A stretch of 64,000 nt of DNA from Prevotella sp. MGM1 (GCF_002933775.1 NZ_BEWV01000125.1:1-64000), one strand, 5' to 3'; counted from the first letter of the stretch, positions 25,340 to 34,295 are shown. Notes: generated by a model from the sequence alone, not told the origin. Translations and numbers: made by a program.

Positions 25340-25867
25340 TCAGAACTTGTTTATGTGCACATTCTCCCACTTCAACTTATCCTCGTTCTGCGGTTTGCGC
25401 TCATCAGCCTTCCTGCCTACCGCCAGCACGCACAGCACGCTGTAATTGTCGGGAATGCCGAGTATGCCACGTATTATGGAGTCGGCATCCATACCGTCGC
25501 CCAGCCCCCTGCCTCGCATCTGTATCCAGCATGTGCCCAGTCCGAGTTCCTCTGCCTGATACTGCATGGATATGGCCGCTATCGAACCGTCTTCCACCCA
25601 GCAGTCGTTCCGCATGGCATCGCCAAGCACCACTATCGCCAACGGAGCGCCTTTGAGAAACTGCGACCCCATGTCCTTGGCATCGGCCAGCTTGTTTATG
25701 TCTTCCTTATCGTCGACCACTATGAAATGCCAGCCACGCTGTCCTTTTGAGGTTGGCGACATCAGTCCGGCACGGATTATTGTCTTCAAGTCATCCGCAT
25801 CAATCTCGTTTCCGTCAAATTGTCTGTGACTGCGACGCAGTTTCACAAGTTCTTTAAAGTCTGTCAT
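25340..25867 (-). CDS. Nitroreductase-family flavoprotein
   Basis: 175 residues with the FMN-binding RRSHRQFDGNEID at the N-terminus, SPTSKGQRGWHFIVVDD and AISMQYQAEELGLGTCWIQMRG. It is a dimeric FMN-dependent NAD(P)H oxidoreductase fold; the natural substrate is unknown. First of the nitroreductase-DUF2520-kdsC-maf operon. Confidence 0.9.
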   Translation of the reverse strand: MTDFKELVKLRRSHRQFDGNEIDADDLKTIIRAGLMSPTSKGQRGWHFIVVDDKEDINKLADAKDMGSQFLKGAPLAIVVLGDAMRNDCWVEDGSIAAISMQYQAEELGLGTCWIQMRGRGLGDGMDADSIIRGILGIPDNYSVLCVLAVGRKADERKPQNEDKLKWENVHINKF

Positions 25868-25897
25868 AACAATATATATGATTTATACACCTGTATG

Positions 25898-25905
25898 CAA
25901 AGATA
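25898..25905 (-). promoter_or_regulatory. -7 box of the nitroreductase-maf operon
   Basis: TATCTTTG on the minus strand, 30 bp upstream of the ATG at 25867. Confidence 0.45.
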
Positions 25906-26532
25906 ATCGTTTTTTTTCTGTTACGTGTGTGTACCGCATTTTTTTAACGCCCGCATAATACGTCATGTAATAATATTATCATAAAAAAACGACTATGCTT
26001 TTTCTCAAACCAGAACGGCAACACGATATACATCCATATACCACACTGCGCCCAGAAACAAGTTTTTTCGCAACGAGCGGCTCGTTGCCTCACGTTTAGC
26101 ACTCCGTTGCGCTGCGTTTAGCGTCCCGTCACAATACAACGGGATACCGAATGCGGGCCAACGGGACACCCGTTGCAAAATATAAATGAACAAGACAACA
26201 GAAAACCGGCATATTTCATAAGGAGAATCCGCGCCATCCACGTAACCGACTACATATCAATACTTTATAAAAACGGTTCAAAATCCGCTTATTTTCAATG
26301 CCCTGACTTTAATTTTAAAAAAAACGAAATATGAGAGGCTGTTTGTAAACATAATTCCGAATTTACGCAACCATACTCCATGTGAAGGAAAAACAATCCG
26401 AAACAGGCAGCAAACACACCGGCATAAAAACATTATCCCCACATCCGCAAACCCGCCAGGCACCCCACGGCCGTTTACAGCGCCAATCCGCATTAAATGT
26501 CTGAATAATAGCGTTTTTATCAAAAGTTTTCG
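25906..26532. other. Long intergenic stretch holding a hairpin-rich repeat
   Basis: About 630 bp between divergent units. 26065-26180 is the first copy of the intergenic repeat (separate entry). The rest is AT-rich with no convincing ORF. The 78-codon minus frame at 26005-26241 runs straight across the repeat and is probably not a gene. Confidence 0.6.
26065..26180. repeat. Intergenic hairpin repeat, copy 1
   Basis: Three hairpins in a row: gcaacgag-cgg-ctcgttgc (26070-26088); gcgtttagcgtcccgt (26114-26129) with acgggataccgaatgc (26139-26154), 16 bp with two mismatches; and caacggg-aca-cccgttg (26159-26175), followed by caaaa. The words gcgtttag, cgttgc, caacgag and cccgttgcaa recur in copy 2 near 50.05 kb. 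No ORF of coding character. Confidence 0.75.
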
Positions 26533-26540
26533 TATTTTTG
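26533..26540 (+). promoter_or_regulatory. -7 box immediately before the GNAT-like gene
   Basis: TATTTTTG on the plus strand ends 4 bp before the ATG at 26545, so the transcript would be leaderless or nearly so. Confidence 0.4.
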
Positions 26541-26544
26541 CACT

Positions 26545-27540
26545 ATGAAGGATGTCGCAGTCACCATATACCGACGCAGCGAAGATCTGCCAACAATGGA
26601 ATACAAGAGTTTCTTTCACGGCAAATCACTGTTCGCGCTATACGAACAGACACCCCGCCATGTGCCATACATGGCCGTAGCGACAGATGCCGACGGCAAA
26701 GTGCTATGCAACATGCTTGCCGTTGTGCGGCATAGGTTTTCAGTATTTCCTCCATACATATACCGCCACTGCCGCATACACGGAGAGGGCGACTACCACC
26801 ATAATGATAAGCGCACCGAAGAGGCCGGCTATCCGAAAGGTGAACTGTTCGGCCTGGTGCTAAGCAGGCTGACAAAAGAGTTGCAGGGAAAGGTTCTTTA
26901 TTTCGAGTTCAGCCACATAAGTACAAAGATGTTCGGATATAAGCAGTTCAGGACGGCCGGCTATTTCCCCGTACACTGGATGAGCATACACAACTCACTG
27001 CACAGCAAAGCACCGGAAGAACGGCTCGGCCGTAAGACAAAGCGATACATAGAAGACGGATATAAAAAGGGAGTGGAGACAAAGGAGGTAGAAGGAGACG
27101 AAGAGTTTGCCGCGTTCTCGGAACTGATGCACAGGCACAACATCCTGAAACCCAAACGCTACATACCCGGCGATATATTTTTCAGAGGTCTTAAAGACAG
27201 CGGCTCCGGCAAGCTCTTCATCACCAAATACAAAGGCATGACCATCGGATGCTGCGCCTGCGTATACTCGGACGGCAATGCTTACCTGTGGTATGCGGCT
27301 TTCAGGAGAAAGAGCTTCATCAGACTACATCCCGACACGATGACGATATGGCACGCCATCAGACATGCGTACGACAACGGGTACGGCCATATATTTTTCA
27401 TGGACGTGGGACTGCCGTTCAGCAAAAACCCGTTCAGGGAGTTCATCCTGCGTTTCGGCGGCAAACCGGCAAGCACGTTCAGATGGTTCCGCATATCGGT
27501 AAGGTGGCTGAACGCCATGGCCTGCTGGATGTACCGCTAA
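26545..27540 (+). CDS. GNAT/FemAB-like acetyltransferase-fold protein
   Basis: 331 residues without signal peptide. The C-terminal half has the layout of FemAB/BioF2-like GNAT domains: FAAFSELMHRHNILKPKRY, then KLFITKYKGMTIGCCACVYS, AYLWYAAFRRK, HAIRHAYDNGYGHIFFMDVG and the terminal FILRFGGKP. Such proteins transfer acyl or aminoacyl groups, in some families to peptidoglycan precursors or lipids. The substrate is not predictable. A TonB-dependent receptor starts 47 bp downstream on the same strand, probably in the same transcript. If the promoter box at 26533 is used, translation from this ATG is leaderless; Met18 (MEYKSFFHG) is a fallback start. Confidence 0.75.
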   Translation: MKDVAVTIYRRSEDLPTMEYKSFFHGKSLFALYEQTPRHVPYMAVATDADGKVLCNMLAVVRHRFSVFPPYIYRHCRIHGEGDYHHNDKRTEEAGYPKGELFGLVLSRLTKELQGKVLYFEFSHISTKMFGYKQFRTAGYFPVHWMSIHNSLHSKAPEERLGRKTKRYIEDGYKKGVETKEVEGDEEFAAFSELMHRHNILKPKRYIPGDIFFRGLKDSGSGKLFITKYKGMTIGCCACVYSDGNAYLWYAAFRRKSFIRLHPDTMTIWHAIRHAYDNGYGHIFFMDVGLPFSKNPFREFILRFGGKPASTFRWFRISVRWLNAMACWMYR

Positions 27541-27587
27541 TATCCGTACCACGCAATAATAAACGAAATTATGCGTTATTTAATTTG

Positions 27588-29975
27588 ATGGAAAAGATTT
27601 ATCCGAGATATGTCATAACGCTCATCATCCTCATGGCGGCATGCACGCAAACCCTTGCAGACAACTTCACTCTTACCGGCAAGGTAGTGGACGAGGAGCA
27701 CAACCCGATAGAACTGGCAACAGTGTCCTGTCTTGAACAGGGCAAGGTGACGGCAACCAATCTGAAAGGAGAGTTCAGCATAACGCTGAGCTCGGCCGAC
27801 AGCGTGGTAGTCAAGTTTTCCATGATCGGCTACAACGCCCGCAAAAGAGTGTTCCGCAGGCCGAAAGGAAAACTCAACATCGAGGTGACACTACCGTCGA
27901 TGGCCGCTCTCGGGGAGGTGGTAATCAGCGAGAAACGCCGCCAGACGACCGGAACCGAACGGCTGGACATAAAAGACATCAAAGGAGTGCCCACGGCTAC
28001 AGGCAACGCCGTGGAGGAACTGATACAGCAGCAGGCGGGAGTGTCGACCCACAATGAGATGTCGTCGCAGTATAATGTCAGGGGCGGAAGTTTCGACGAG
28101 AACTCCGTGTACATCAACAACGTGGAGATATACCGCCCGCTTCTGATACGAAGCGGACAGCAGGAGGGTCTCAGCGTCATCAATCCGGACATGGTAGAGT
28201 CGATAGCTTTCTCGTCGGGCGGATTTGAGGCGAAGTATGGCGACAAGATGTCGTCGGCTCTCGACATAACATACAGGCGTCCGAAGAAGTTCGAAGCGAG
28301 CGTCTCGGCATCGCTGCTCGGCGCCGGGGCATACATAGGTTTCGGCAATAAGAAGTTCTCCATGAGCCACAGCGTCAGATACAAGACAAACAGGTATCTG
28401 CTCGGCTCGCTCGACACCAAAGGAGAGTATGACCCGAACTTCCTCGATTATCAGACTTACATAAGTTACAGGCCAAACCAACGGTGGACGATCGACCTGA
28501 TAGGCAACATATCGGAAAACCACTACAACTTCACTCCCACAGACCGTGAGACATCGTTCGGAACGCTGGAAAACGTAAAATCGTTCCGCGTATATTTCGA
28601 CGGACGCGAGAAAGACATATTCAGGACCCTGTTCGGCACGCTCAGCATATCGCGCCATTTCGGGCCGAACACATCCCTGTCGCTGCTTGCATCGGCATTT
28701 CACACAAAAGAGCAGGAAACTTATGACACGCAAGGCCAGTACTGGCTCGACGACACGCAGATGAGCACCAATCTCGGAGTAGGCACATACATGGAGCACG
28801 CGCGCAACTACCTGACAGCCGATGTACAGAACTTCAAACTGATGATGAAGCACAAGATGAAACGGCACGACCTCGAAGCAGGACTGACATACAAGATTGA
28901 AAAAGTGAAAGAGAACTCACGCGAATACGAGATGAGGGATTCCAGCGGATACTCCATCCCCCACTCTCCAGACCGGCTCGACATGATATATTCCATGAAA
29001 TCACAAAACACGCTGAGCAGCAACCGTCTCGAAGGATATTTACAAGACACTTACAGATTCTCGACAGGCACGGAACGGCAGACACTGTACACACTCAACT
29101 TCGGCGTGAGGTTCAGCCACTGGTCGTTCAACAAGGAGACGGTGGTGTCGCCTCGAATGTCGCTCGCCATCATACCGGCATTCAACCAGGACATAACATT
29201 CAGGTTGGCTACCGGTATTTACTATCAGACACCGTTTTTCAAAGAACTGCGAGACACCACGACGGCAAACGGAGCCACGACGGTCACGCTCAACGAGAAA
29301 ATCAAAAGCCAACGTTCGATACACTTCGTGGCGGCATTCGACTATAAATTCAAAATGAAGGAAAGACCGTACAAGTTCACGGCCGAGGCTTATTACAAGG
29401 CATTGGGAAACATAATCCCCTACAACGTGAACAACGTGAAAATAACATACTACAACGGCAACCAGTGCAGCGGATACTCGGCAGGCATAGATATCAAGCT
29501 ATACGGTGAGTTTGTGCCAGGCACAGACTCATGGGTGACATTCTCACTGATGAGCACAAAACTGAAAATGAACGGTATGTGGGTTCCAATGCCTACCGAC
29601 CAGAGATACGGCGTCAACCTGCACTTCACGGACTATTTCCCCGGAACGGAACGCTGGAAAATGACACTGAAACTGGCTTTCGCAGACGGTCTGCCGTTCG
29701 GAGCACCGCACAAAGGACTGGAATATCAGCATTTTCGCGCTCCGGCATACAAGCGTGCCGACGTGGGCATGAGCTACAAGGCATACGACAATGAAGACAA
29801 AAAGAAAAAAAGCGTATTCAAGAATATATGGCTCGGCATAGACTGCCTGAACCTTTTCGGCATAAGCAACGTCAACTCGTACTATTGGGTGACGGATGTC
29901 ACCAACCAACAGTATGCCGTGCCCAACTATCTCACCGGCCGACAGATAAACGGAAAGGTACTGTTTGAGTTCTGA
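27588..29975 (+). CDS. TonB-dependent receptor with N-terminal carboxypeptidase-regulatory-like domain
   Basis: 795 residues. A signal peptide (to about residue 25, CTQTLADN) is followed by a CarboxypepD_reg-like domain (FTLTGKVVDEEHNPIELATV to about residue 105), a plug domain (NAVEELIQQQAGVSTHNEM, YNVRGGSFDENSVYINNVE) and a 22-strand-type barrel ending in Phe (GKVLFEF). It carries the ALGEVVISEKR TonB-box region. No SusD partner is present, so it is not a typical glycan-uptake pair; the substrate is unknown. The start at 27588 places the signal peptide at the N-terminus; the longer open frame runs through the GNAT-like gene in another phase and is spurious. Confidence 0.9.
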   Translation: MEKIYPRYVITLIILMAACTQTLADNFTLTGKVVDEEHNPIELATVSCLEQGKVTATNLKGEFSITLSSADSVVVKFSMIGYNARKRVFRRPKGKLNIEVTLPSMAALGEVVISEKRRQTTGTERLDIKDIKGVPTATGNAVEELIQQQAGVSTHNEMSSQYNVRGGSFDENSVYINNVEIYRPLLIRSGQQEGLSVINPDMVESIAFSSGGFEAKYGDKMSSALDITYRRPKKFEASVSASLLGAGAYIGFGNKKFSMSHSVRYKTNRYLLGSLDTKGEYDPNFLDYQTYISYRPNQRWTIDLIGNISENHYNFTPTDRETSFGTLENVKSFRVYFDGREKDIFRTLFGTLSISRHFGPNTSLSLLASAFHTKEQETYDTQGQYWLDDTQMSTNLGVGTYMEHARNYLTADVQNFKLMMKHKMKRHDLEAGLTYKIEKVKENSREYEMRDSSGYSIPHSPDRLDMIYSMKSQNTLSSNRLEGYLQDTYRFSTGTERQTLYTLNFGVRFSHWSFNKETVVSPRMSLAIIPAFNQDITFRLATGIYYQTPFFKELRDTTTANGATTVTLNEKIKSQRSIHFVAAFDYKFKMKERPYKFTAEAYYKALGNIIPYNVNNVKITYYNGNQCSGYSAGIDIKLYGEFVPGTDSWVTFSLMSTKLKMNGMWVPMPTDQRYGVNLHFTDYFPGTERWKMTLKLAFADGLPFGAPHKGLEYQHFRAPAYKRADVGMSYKAYDNEDKKKKSVFKNIWLGIDCLNLFGISNVNSYYWVTDVTNQQYAVPNYLTGRQINGKVLFEF

Positions 29976-30026
29976 CGGCTTAACAATATTTTCGTAAATA
30001 CATACATAATTATTAATAATAATCAT

Positions 30027-30034
30027 TAACTTTG
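30027..30034 (+). promoter_or_regulatory. -7 box of the mce-mmdA operon
   Basis: TAACTTTG on the plus strand, 37 bp upstream of the mce ATG. Confidence 0.45.
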
Positions 30035-30071
30035 CAGGAATTTAAAAGATAACATAATTAAAAATAAAGTT

Positions 30072-30476
30072 ATGAAGATTTCACACATTGAGCACCTCGG
30101 TATCGCGGTGCAGAGCATAGAGGAGTCTCTTCCTTATTTCGAGAACGTACTTGGATTGAAGTGTTATAATATCGAAGAAGTGGCAGACCAGAAAGTGAAA
30201 ACAGCCTTCCTGAAATGCGGCGAGGTCAAGCTCGAACTTCTCGAACCGACATCACCCGACAGTACTATACAGAAATGGCTTGACAAAGGCAACCACGGTG
30301 TACACCACGTGGCATTCTGCATCGAAGACGGTGTGGCAAACGCTTTGGCCGAGTGCGACGAGAAAGGAATTAAGCTAATAGACAAGGCTCCGCGCAAAGG
30401 TGCGGAAAACCTGAACATCGCGTTCCTGCATCCGAAATCTACTGTCGGCATTCTTACAGAACTTTGCGAACACTAA
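30072..30476 (+). CDS. mce: Methylmalonyl-CoA epimerase
   Basis: Interconverts (R)- and (S)-methylmalonyl-CoA between mutase and decarboxylation in the succinate-to-propionate pathway. 134 residues of the VOC fold: HIEHLGIAVQSIEESLPYFE (metal His), KCGEVKLELLEPT, HGVHHVAFCIED (metal His) and the closing VGILTELCEH (metal/catalytic Glu). First gene of the operon; 12 bp to mmdA. Confidence 0.95.
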   Translation: MKISHIEHLGIAVQSIEESLPYFENVLGLKCYNIEEVADQKVKTAFLKCGEVKLELLEPTSPDSTIQKWLDKGNHGVHHVAFCIEDGVANALAECDEKGIKLIDKAPRKGAENLNIAFLHPKSTVGILTELCEH

Positions 30477-30488
30477 AAATAAAGAATA

Positions 30489-32054
30489 ATGAGCAAACAA
30501 TTAGAAAAAATCAAGCAACTCATCGAAAAGCGCGAACAGGCCCGTATCGGCGGTGGTGAGAAAGCAATAGAAAAACAGCACGCACGCGGCAAGTACACAG
30601 CACGCGAGCGTATAGACATGCTGCTCGACGAAGGCAGCTTCGAAGAGTATGACATGTTCAAACTGCACCGTTGCACCAACTTCGGAATGGAGAAGAAACT
30701 GTATCTCGGAGATGGCGTGGTGACTGGTTCGGGAACAATCGACGGTCGTCTTGTTTTCATTTTTGCCCAGGACTTTACCGTAAACGGAGGTTCGCTTTCG
30801 GAAACCATGTCGCAAAAGATCTGCAAGGTAATGGACATGGCCATGAAGATGGGCGCGCCGGTGATAGGCATCAACGACTCGGGCGGCGCACGTATCCAGG
30901 AAGGAATATGCGCCCTGGCCGGATATGGAGAGATCTTCGAGCGTAACATCCTCGCATCCGGTGTCATCCCACAGATAAGCGGTATTTTCGGCCCGTGTGC
31001 TGGCGGAGCGGTTTACTCTCCGGCACTCACAGACTTCACGCTTATGATGGAGAACACCTCATATATGTTCCTCACGGGTCCGAAAGTGGTGAAGACCGTG
31101 ACAGGAGAGGATATCGACCAGGAACATCTCGGCGGCGCAAGCGTTCACGCAACCAAGAGCGGCGTGACCCATTTCACCGCGTCGACAGAGGAAGAGGGTA
31201 TCCAGATGATTAAAACCCTGCTCAGCTACATACCTTCCAACAATATGGAGACGGCTCCGAGAAAGAACTGCGACGACCCGATCGACCGCCTGGAAGACAC
31301 ACTGAACGAGATCATTCCCGAGAGCCCCAACGAGGCATACGATATGTACAAGGTGATCGGCTCTATCGTTGACAACGGTGAGTTTTTCGAAGTACAACCC
31401 AAATTCGCCAAGAACATCATTGTCGGCTTCGCACGTTTCAACGGCCAGAGCGTCGGTATTGTCGCCAACCAGCCCTCATGCTATGCAGGTGTTCTCGATG
31501 TTAACGCAAGCCGTAAAGGCGCACGCTTCGTGAGATTCTGCGACGCATTCAATATTCCTATCGTTTCACTCGTAGACGTTCCCGGATTCCTGCCCGGCAC
31601 GGGACAGGAGTACAACGCTGTCATACTGCACGGTGCGAAACTGCTTTACGCATACGGAGAAGCCACCGTTCCAAAGATTACGGTCACACTGCGCAAGAGC
31701 TATGGCGGAAGTCACATCGTGATGGGTTGCAAACAATTGCGTGCCGACCTCAACTACGCATGGCCCTCGGCCGAGATTGCCGTGATGGGAGCATCGGGAG
31801 CTGTTGCCGTCCTCTGCGCAAAAGAAGCAAAAGCAAAGAAAGACGCAGGCGAAGACGCCAACGCTTTCCTTGCGGAAAAAGAAGAAGAATACACAGAGAT
31901 GTTCGCCAATCCTTATCAAGCGGCCAAGTATGGCTACATTGACGATGTGATAGAACCGCGCAACACACGTTTCCGCATCTGCCGCGCACTGGCTCAACTC
32001 GCCACAAAACGCGAGAGCCTGCCCGCCAAGAAGCACGGAAACATCCCTATGTAA
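30489..32054 (+). CDS. mmdA: Acyl-CoA carboxylase/methylmalonyl-CoA decarboxylase carboxyltransferase subunit
   Basis: 521 residues with the two crotonase-fold halves of the biotin-dependent carboxyltransferase. The N-half has the ARGKYTARERIDMLLDEGSF start and INDSGGARIQEG (acyl-CoA oxyanion hole); the C-half has VDVPGFLPGTGQEYNAVILHGAKLL (split here: VDVPGFLPGTGQEY) and KSYGGSHIVMGCKQL. It moves a carboxyl group between methylmalonyl-CoA or propionyl-CoA and biotin. Context with mce and a biotin carrier points to the decarboxylating (Na+-pumping) or propionyl-CoA carboxylating complex; no beta subunit follows, so which one is open. Confidence 0.93.
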   Translation: MSKQLEKIKQLIEKREQARIGGGEKAIEKQHARGKYTARERIDMLLDEGSFEEYDMFKLHRCTNFGMEKKLYLGDGVVTGSGTIDGRLVFIFAQDFTVNGGSLSETMSQKICKVMDMAMKMGAPVIGINDSGGARIQEGICALAGYGEIFERNILASGVIPQISGIFGPCAGGAVYSPALTDFTLMMENTSYMFLTGPKVVKTVTGEDIDQEHLGGASVHATKSGVTHFTASTEEEGIQMIKTLLSYIPSNNMETAPRKNCDDPIDRLEDTLNEIIPESPNEAYDMYKVIGSIVDNGEFFEVQPKFAKNIIVGFARFNGQSVGIVANQPSCYAGVLDVNASRKGARFVRFCDAFNIPIVSLVDVPGFLPGTGQEYNAVILHGAKLLYAYGEATVPKITVTLRKSYGGSHIVMGCKQLRADLNYAWPSAEIAVMGASGAVAVLCAKEAKAKKDAGEDANAFLAEKEEEYTEMFANPYQAAKYGYIDDVIEPRNTRFRICRALAQLATKRESLPAKKHGNIPM

Positions 32055-32135
32055 TTTCAGAGATTTCAGCAAGAACTGGGAGAATGCGTGTATATCGTTC
32101 TCTCAGTTCTTTTTAAAGAATAAAACAAATGAATC

Positions 32136-32291
32136 ATGAAACAACAAAATGAAGTTTTCGCAGCCATTGCACTGGCCATTCATGAGTATCAAGGAAACAA
32201 TGTGCACGATGACGAATCGGGCAAGATAACGATTTTGAAACATGATACCCAATGGAACGGACACGCCTTTTCAATGACCGAACATCCATAA
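32136..32291 (+). CDS. 51-aa protein resembling the soluble tail of OadG/MmdD
   Basis: ATG 32136, 51 codons: MKQQNEVFAAIALAIHEYQ, then VHDDESGKITILKHDTQW and a short tail. In Bacteroidales OadG-type gamma subunits this pattern (AAIAxALH-Y ... VHDxESGxLTI ... W) makes up the C-terminal cytosolic part after a membrane helix; here the helix is missing altogether. Position between mmdA and the biotin carrier is exactly where OadG-like genes sit, and spacing (81 bp after mmdA, 21 bp before the carrier) fits an operon. Probably a complex-assembly subunit; resemblance is from memory. Confidence 0.7.
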   Translation: MKQQNEVFAAIALAIHEYQGNNVHDDESGKITILKHDTQWNGHAFSMTEHP

Positions 32292-32312
32292 AGATACATA
32301 GGAGAATGTAAT

Positions 32313-32729
32313 ATGAAAGAATATAAATATACGATAAACGGAAATAAATACGAAATAACAATAGACGAAATCGTTGACAACATAGCCAGCATAAAGGTTA
32401 ACGGGGAAGACTATAAGGTAGAGATTGAACCGGAAGTGAAGCCGGAGAAGCCGAAAGTTGTCGTTCGTCCGGTTGTACAACAGCCGAGTCCGTCGGGCAA
32501 CCGCAGGATAATCAACCAGGATGCCTTGAAAGCTCCGCTGCCGGGAGTGATAAAGGACGTGAAAGTGAACGTAGGGGATGAAATAAAGGAAGGAGATACC
32601 CTTGTTGTACTGGAAGCCATGAAAATGGCGAACAATCTCGACGCGGAAAAGTCCGGAAAGGTGAAAGCAATATGCGTGCAACCGGGACAAAGCGTTATGG
32701 AAGGGGATGATCTCGTGATAATGGAATAA
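32313..32729 (+). CDS. Biotin carboxyl-carrier protein
   Basis: 138 residues. An N-terminal beta-rich segment (YKYTINGNKYEITIDE) and a Pro/Val linker (44-60) precede a biotinyl domain of about 70 residues with the EAMKM motif, where Lys104 would carry biotin. It shuttles CO2 to or from the mmdA-encoded carboxyltransferase. Last gene of the mce operon, ending in a 31-bp palindrome. Confidence 0.93.
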   Translation: MKEYKYTINGNKYEITIDEIVDNIASIKVNGEDYKVEIEPEVKPEKPKVVVRPVVQQPSPSGNRRIINQDALKAPLPGVIKDVKVNVGDEIKEGDTLVVLEAMKMANNLDAEKSGKVKAICVQPGQSVMEGDDLVIME

Positions 32730-32740
32730 TCAATACAGCG

Positions 32741-32805
32741 TCATAATTGTAAATGAAAATCCCGGTAAAAGGCTCTTTTACCGGGATTTTCATTTACAAT
32801 TATGA
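32741..32805. terminator. 31-bp perfect palindrome between the biotin-carrier gene and panD
   Basis: The left arm 32741-32771 (starts tcataattgtaaatgaaaat) is perfectly complementary to 32775-32805, with a 3-nt loop gct. The core contains cccggtaaaag with flanking A/T-rich bases, so it can terminate both convergent transcripts. The stem is about twice as long as needed for termination. Confidence 0.9.
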
Positions 32806-32924
32806 TTTATCGAACATTAATCATGACTTATCGGCAAACTATCGGTTGCTATAAAAGCTATTTCCGACAATGGTTTTCAAATGGTTCCGATACTGTCTAA
32901 TGACAAGGATGAAACCAATCCTTA

Positions 32925-33269
32925 TCACAACATATTGCCCTCTTTCGGAAAGACAACTGTAGGCTTGAATGCCTTTGCCTCTTCAAAGTCCATGAGCGCA
33001 TACGATATGATGATGCACACGTCACCTACCTGCACCTTACGCGCGGCGGCTCCGTTAAGACAGATGCAGCCAGAGCCTCTCTCGCCTTTTATTATATATG
33101 TTTCAAAACGCTCACCATTATTATTGTTAACTATCTGCACTTTCTCGCCAGCTATCATGCCTGCCGCATCCATCAAATCCTCATCAATGGTGATACTTCC
33201 CATATAATTAAGATTTGCCTCTGTCACAGTGACACAATGCAATTTTGACTTCAACACATTTATCATCAT
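32925..33269 (-). CDS. panD: Aspartate 1-decarboxylase PanD
   Basis: Makes beta-alanine for pantothenate. 114 residues with the self-cleavage site Gly24-Ser25 ([13 protein letters not shown]), whose Ser becomes the pyruvoyl group, plus [12 protein letters not shown] and [13 protein letters not shown]. The ATG at 33269 gives exactly the usual 24-residue beta chain; the longer frame uses a GTG inside the panC stop. It lies 2 bp after panC. Confidence 0.96.
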   Translation of the reverse strand: MMINVLKSKLHCVTVTEANLNYMGSITIDEDLMDAAGMIAGEKVQIVNNNNGERFETYIIKGERGSGCICLNGAAARKVQVGDVCIIISYALMDFEEAKAFKPTVVFPKEGNML

Positions 33270-33271
33270 AG

Positions 33272-34120
33272 TCACTTATACTTTATATGATCTATAAGAC
33301 GGATGGGAGTTTTACCGCAATATACGGTTATGCAGCCCACGACATGTTCCGATTCATCCCAAGAAAGAACATCCTGCAGAGTGTCTCCGTCAACGATTGA
33401 GAAATACTCCACCTCCAAACCATCAACGGAGTTTATCTTTTCTACCACAAAATCGTGCGTATCGGCAACAGTGTGGGTTGCCGAATATGATATGCTCTCG
33501 CTCAAAACCTTGTATATCTCAGGAGCGATCAGACGCTCATCCGGAGACAGCAACGTATTACGGCTTGAACGGGCAAGACCGTCCTCGTCACGTATTATAG
33601 GACACTCTACTATATTCACTCTTAACCCGAGACTGGAAACCATCGCCTTTATCACGGCTATCTGCTGCCAATCTTTCTCTCCGAAATATGCATTATCAGG
33701 CCTCACGATATAAAAAAGGCGGCTCACGACCTGGCAAACACCATTAAAATGGCCGGGACGATGAGCACCTTCCATCACGGTAGATACGGGAGGGAACTCA
33801 AAATAACGGTTGTCGGGCTGCGGATACATCTCCTCCACTGATGGGGCGAAAACTATATCGGCGCCACACTCGGAAAGCAAAGCACAATCGGCATCAAGTG
33901 TCCGCGGATAATTACGCAAATCATTCTTGTCGTTAAACTGTGTCGGATTGACAAACACGGAAACCACAGTCACATCGTTTTCCGCCACACTACGCCTGAC
34001 AAGCGAGGCGTGCCCCTCATGGAGGGCACCCATCGTAGGCACAAGTCCCACCGTCTTTGCTTGTTTGCGATAAGCAAAAAGCTCGTTCTGGACATCAACA
34101 ATCCTACTAAATACTTTCAT
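33272..34120 (-). CDS. panC: Pantothenate synthetase PanC
   Basis: Joins pantoate and beta-alanine using ATP. 282 residues with the HIGH-type motif in [51 protein letters not shown] and the KMSKS-like segment [12 protein letters not shown]. The start at 34120 ([11 protein letters not shown]) gives normal length; the extra 29 residues of the longer frame are AT-rich upstream sequence. It forms an operon with panD, providing both halves of the last step. Confidence 0.96.
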   Translation of the reverse strand: MKVFSRIVDVQNELFAYRKQAKTVGLVPTMGALHEGHASLVRRSVAENDVTVVSVFVNPTQFNDKNDLRNYPRTLDADCALLSECGADIVFAPSVEEMYPQPDNRYFEFPPVSTVMEGAHRPGHFNGVCQVVSRLFYIVRPDNAYFGEKDWQQIAVIKAMVSSLGLRVNIVECPIIRDEDGLARSSRNTLLSPDERLIAPEIYKVLSESISYSATHTVADTHDFVVEKINSVDGLEVEYFSIVDGDTLQDVLSWDESEHVVGCITVYCGKTPIRLIDHIKYK

Positions 34121-34266
34121 TGCAATAACAACGCTTTTATTTAAATCGGGTGCAAAATAACAACTTTTTTGCCAAATAAAGGAAAGAATAGAGTAAAAAT
34201 ATGCCAAATAAAAAGCCTATTCGCTTAAAATCACATATTATATTTCGAAATTGCCAAATATTTTAG

Positions 34267-34274
34267 TAACTTTG
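34267..34274 (+). promoter_or_regulatory. -7 box of the GT5-domain/DUF4270 genes
   Basis: TAACTTTG on the plus strand, 21 bp upstream of the ATG at 34296. Confidence 0.45.
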
Positions 34275-34295
34275 CATTTGATTAAAAACAAAGTC

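Noticed and set aside
26005..26241. 78-codon minus frame across the hairpin repeat
   Set aside because: It is formed by the repeat sequence and has no start context or family resemblance; treated as spurious.
27891..28868. 325-codon minus-strand frame inside the TonB receptor
   Set aside because: Shadow of the receptor; the plus-strand frame has signal peptide, plug and barrel.
30072..32054. A polyketide or acetyl-CoA carboxylase operon
   Set aside because: The adjacent methylmalonyl-CoA epimerase and absence of accC/accA favour the methylmalonyl-CoA/propionyl-CoA role.
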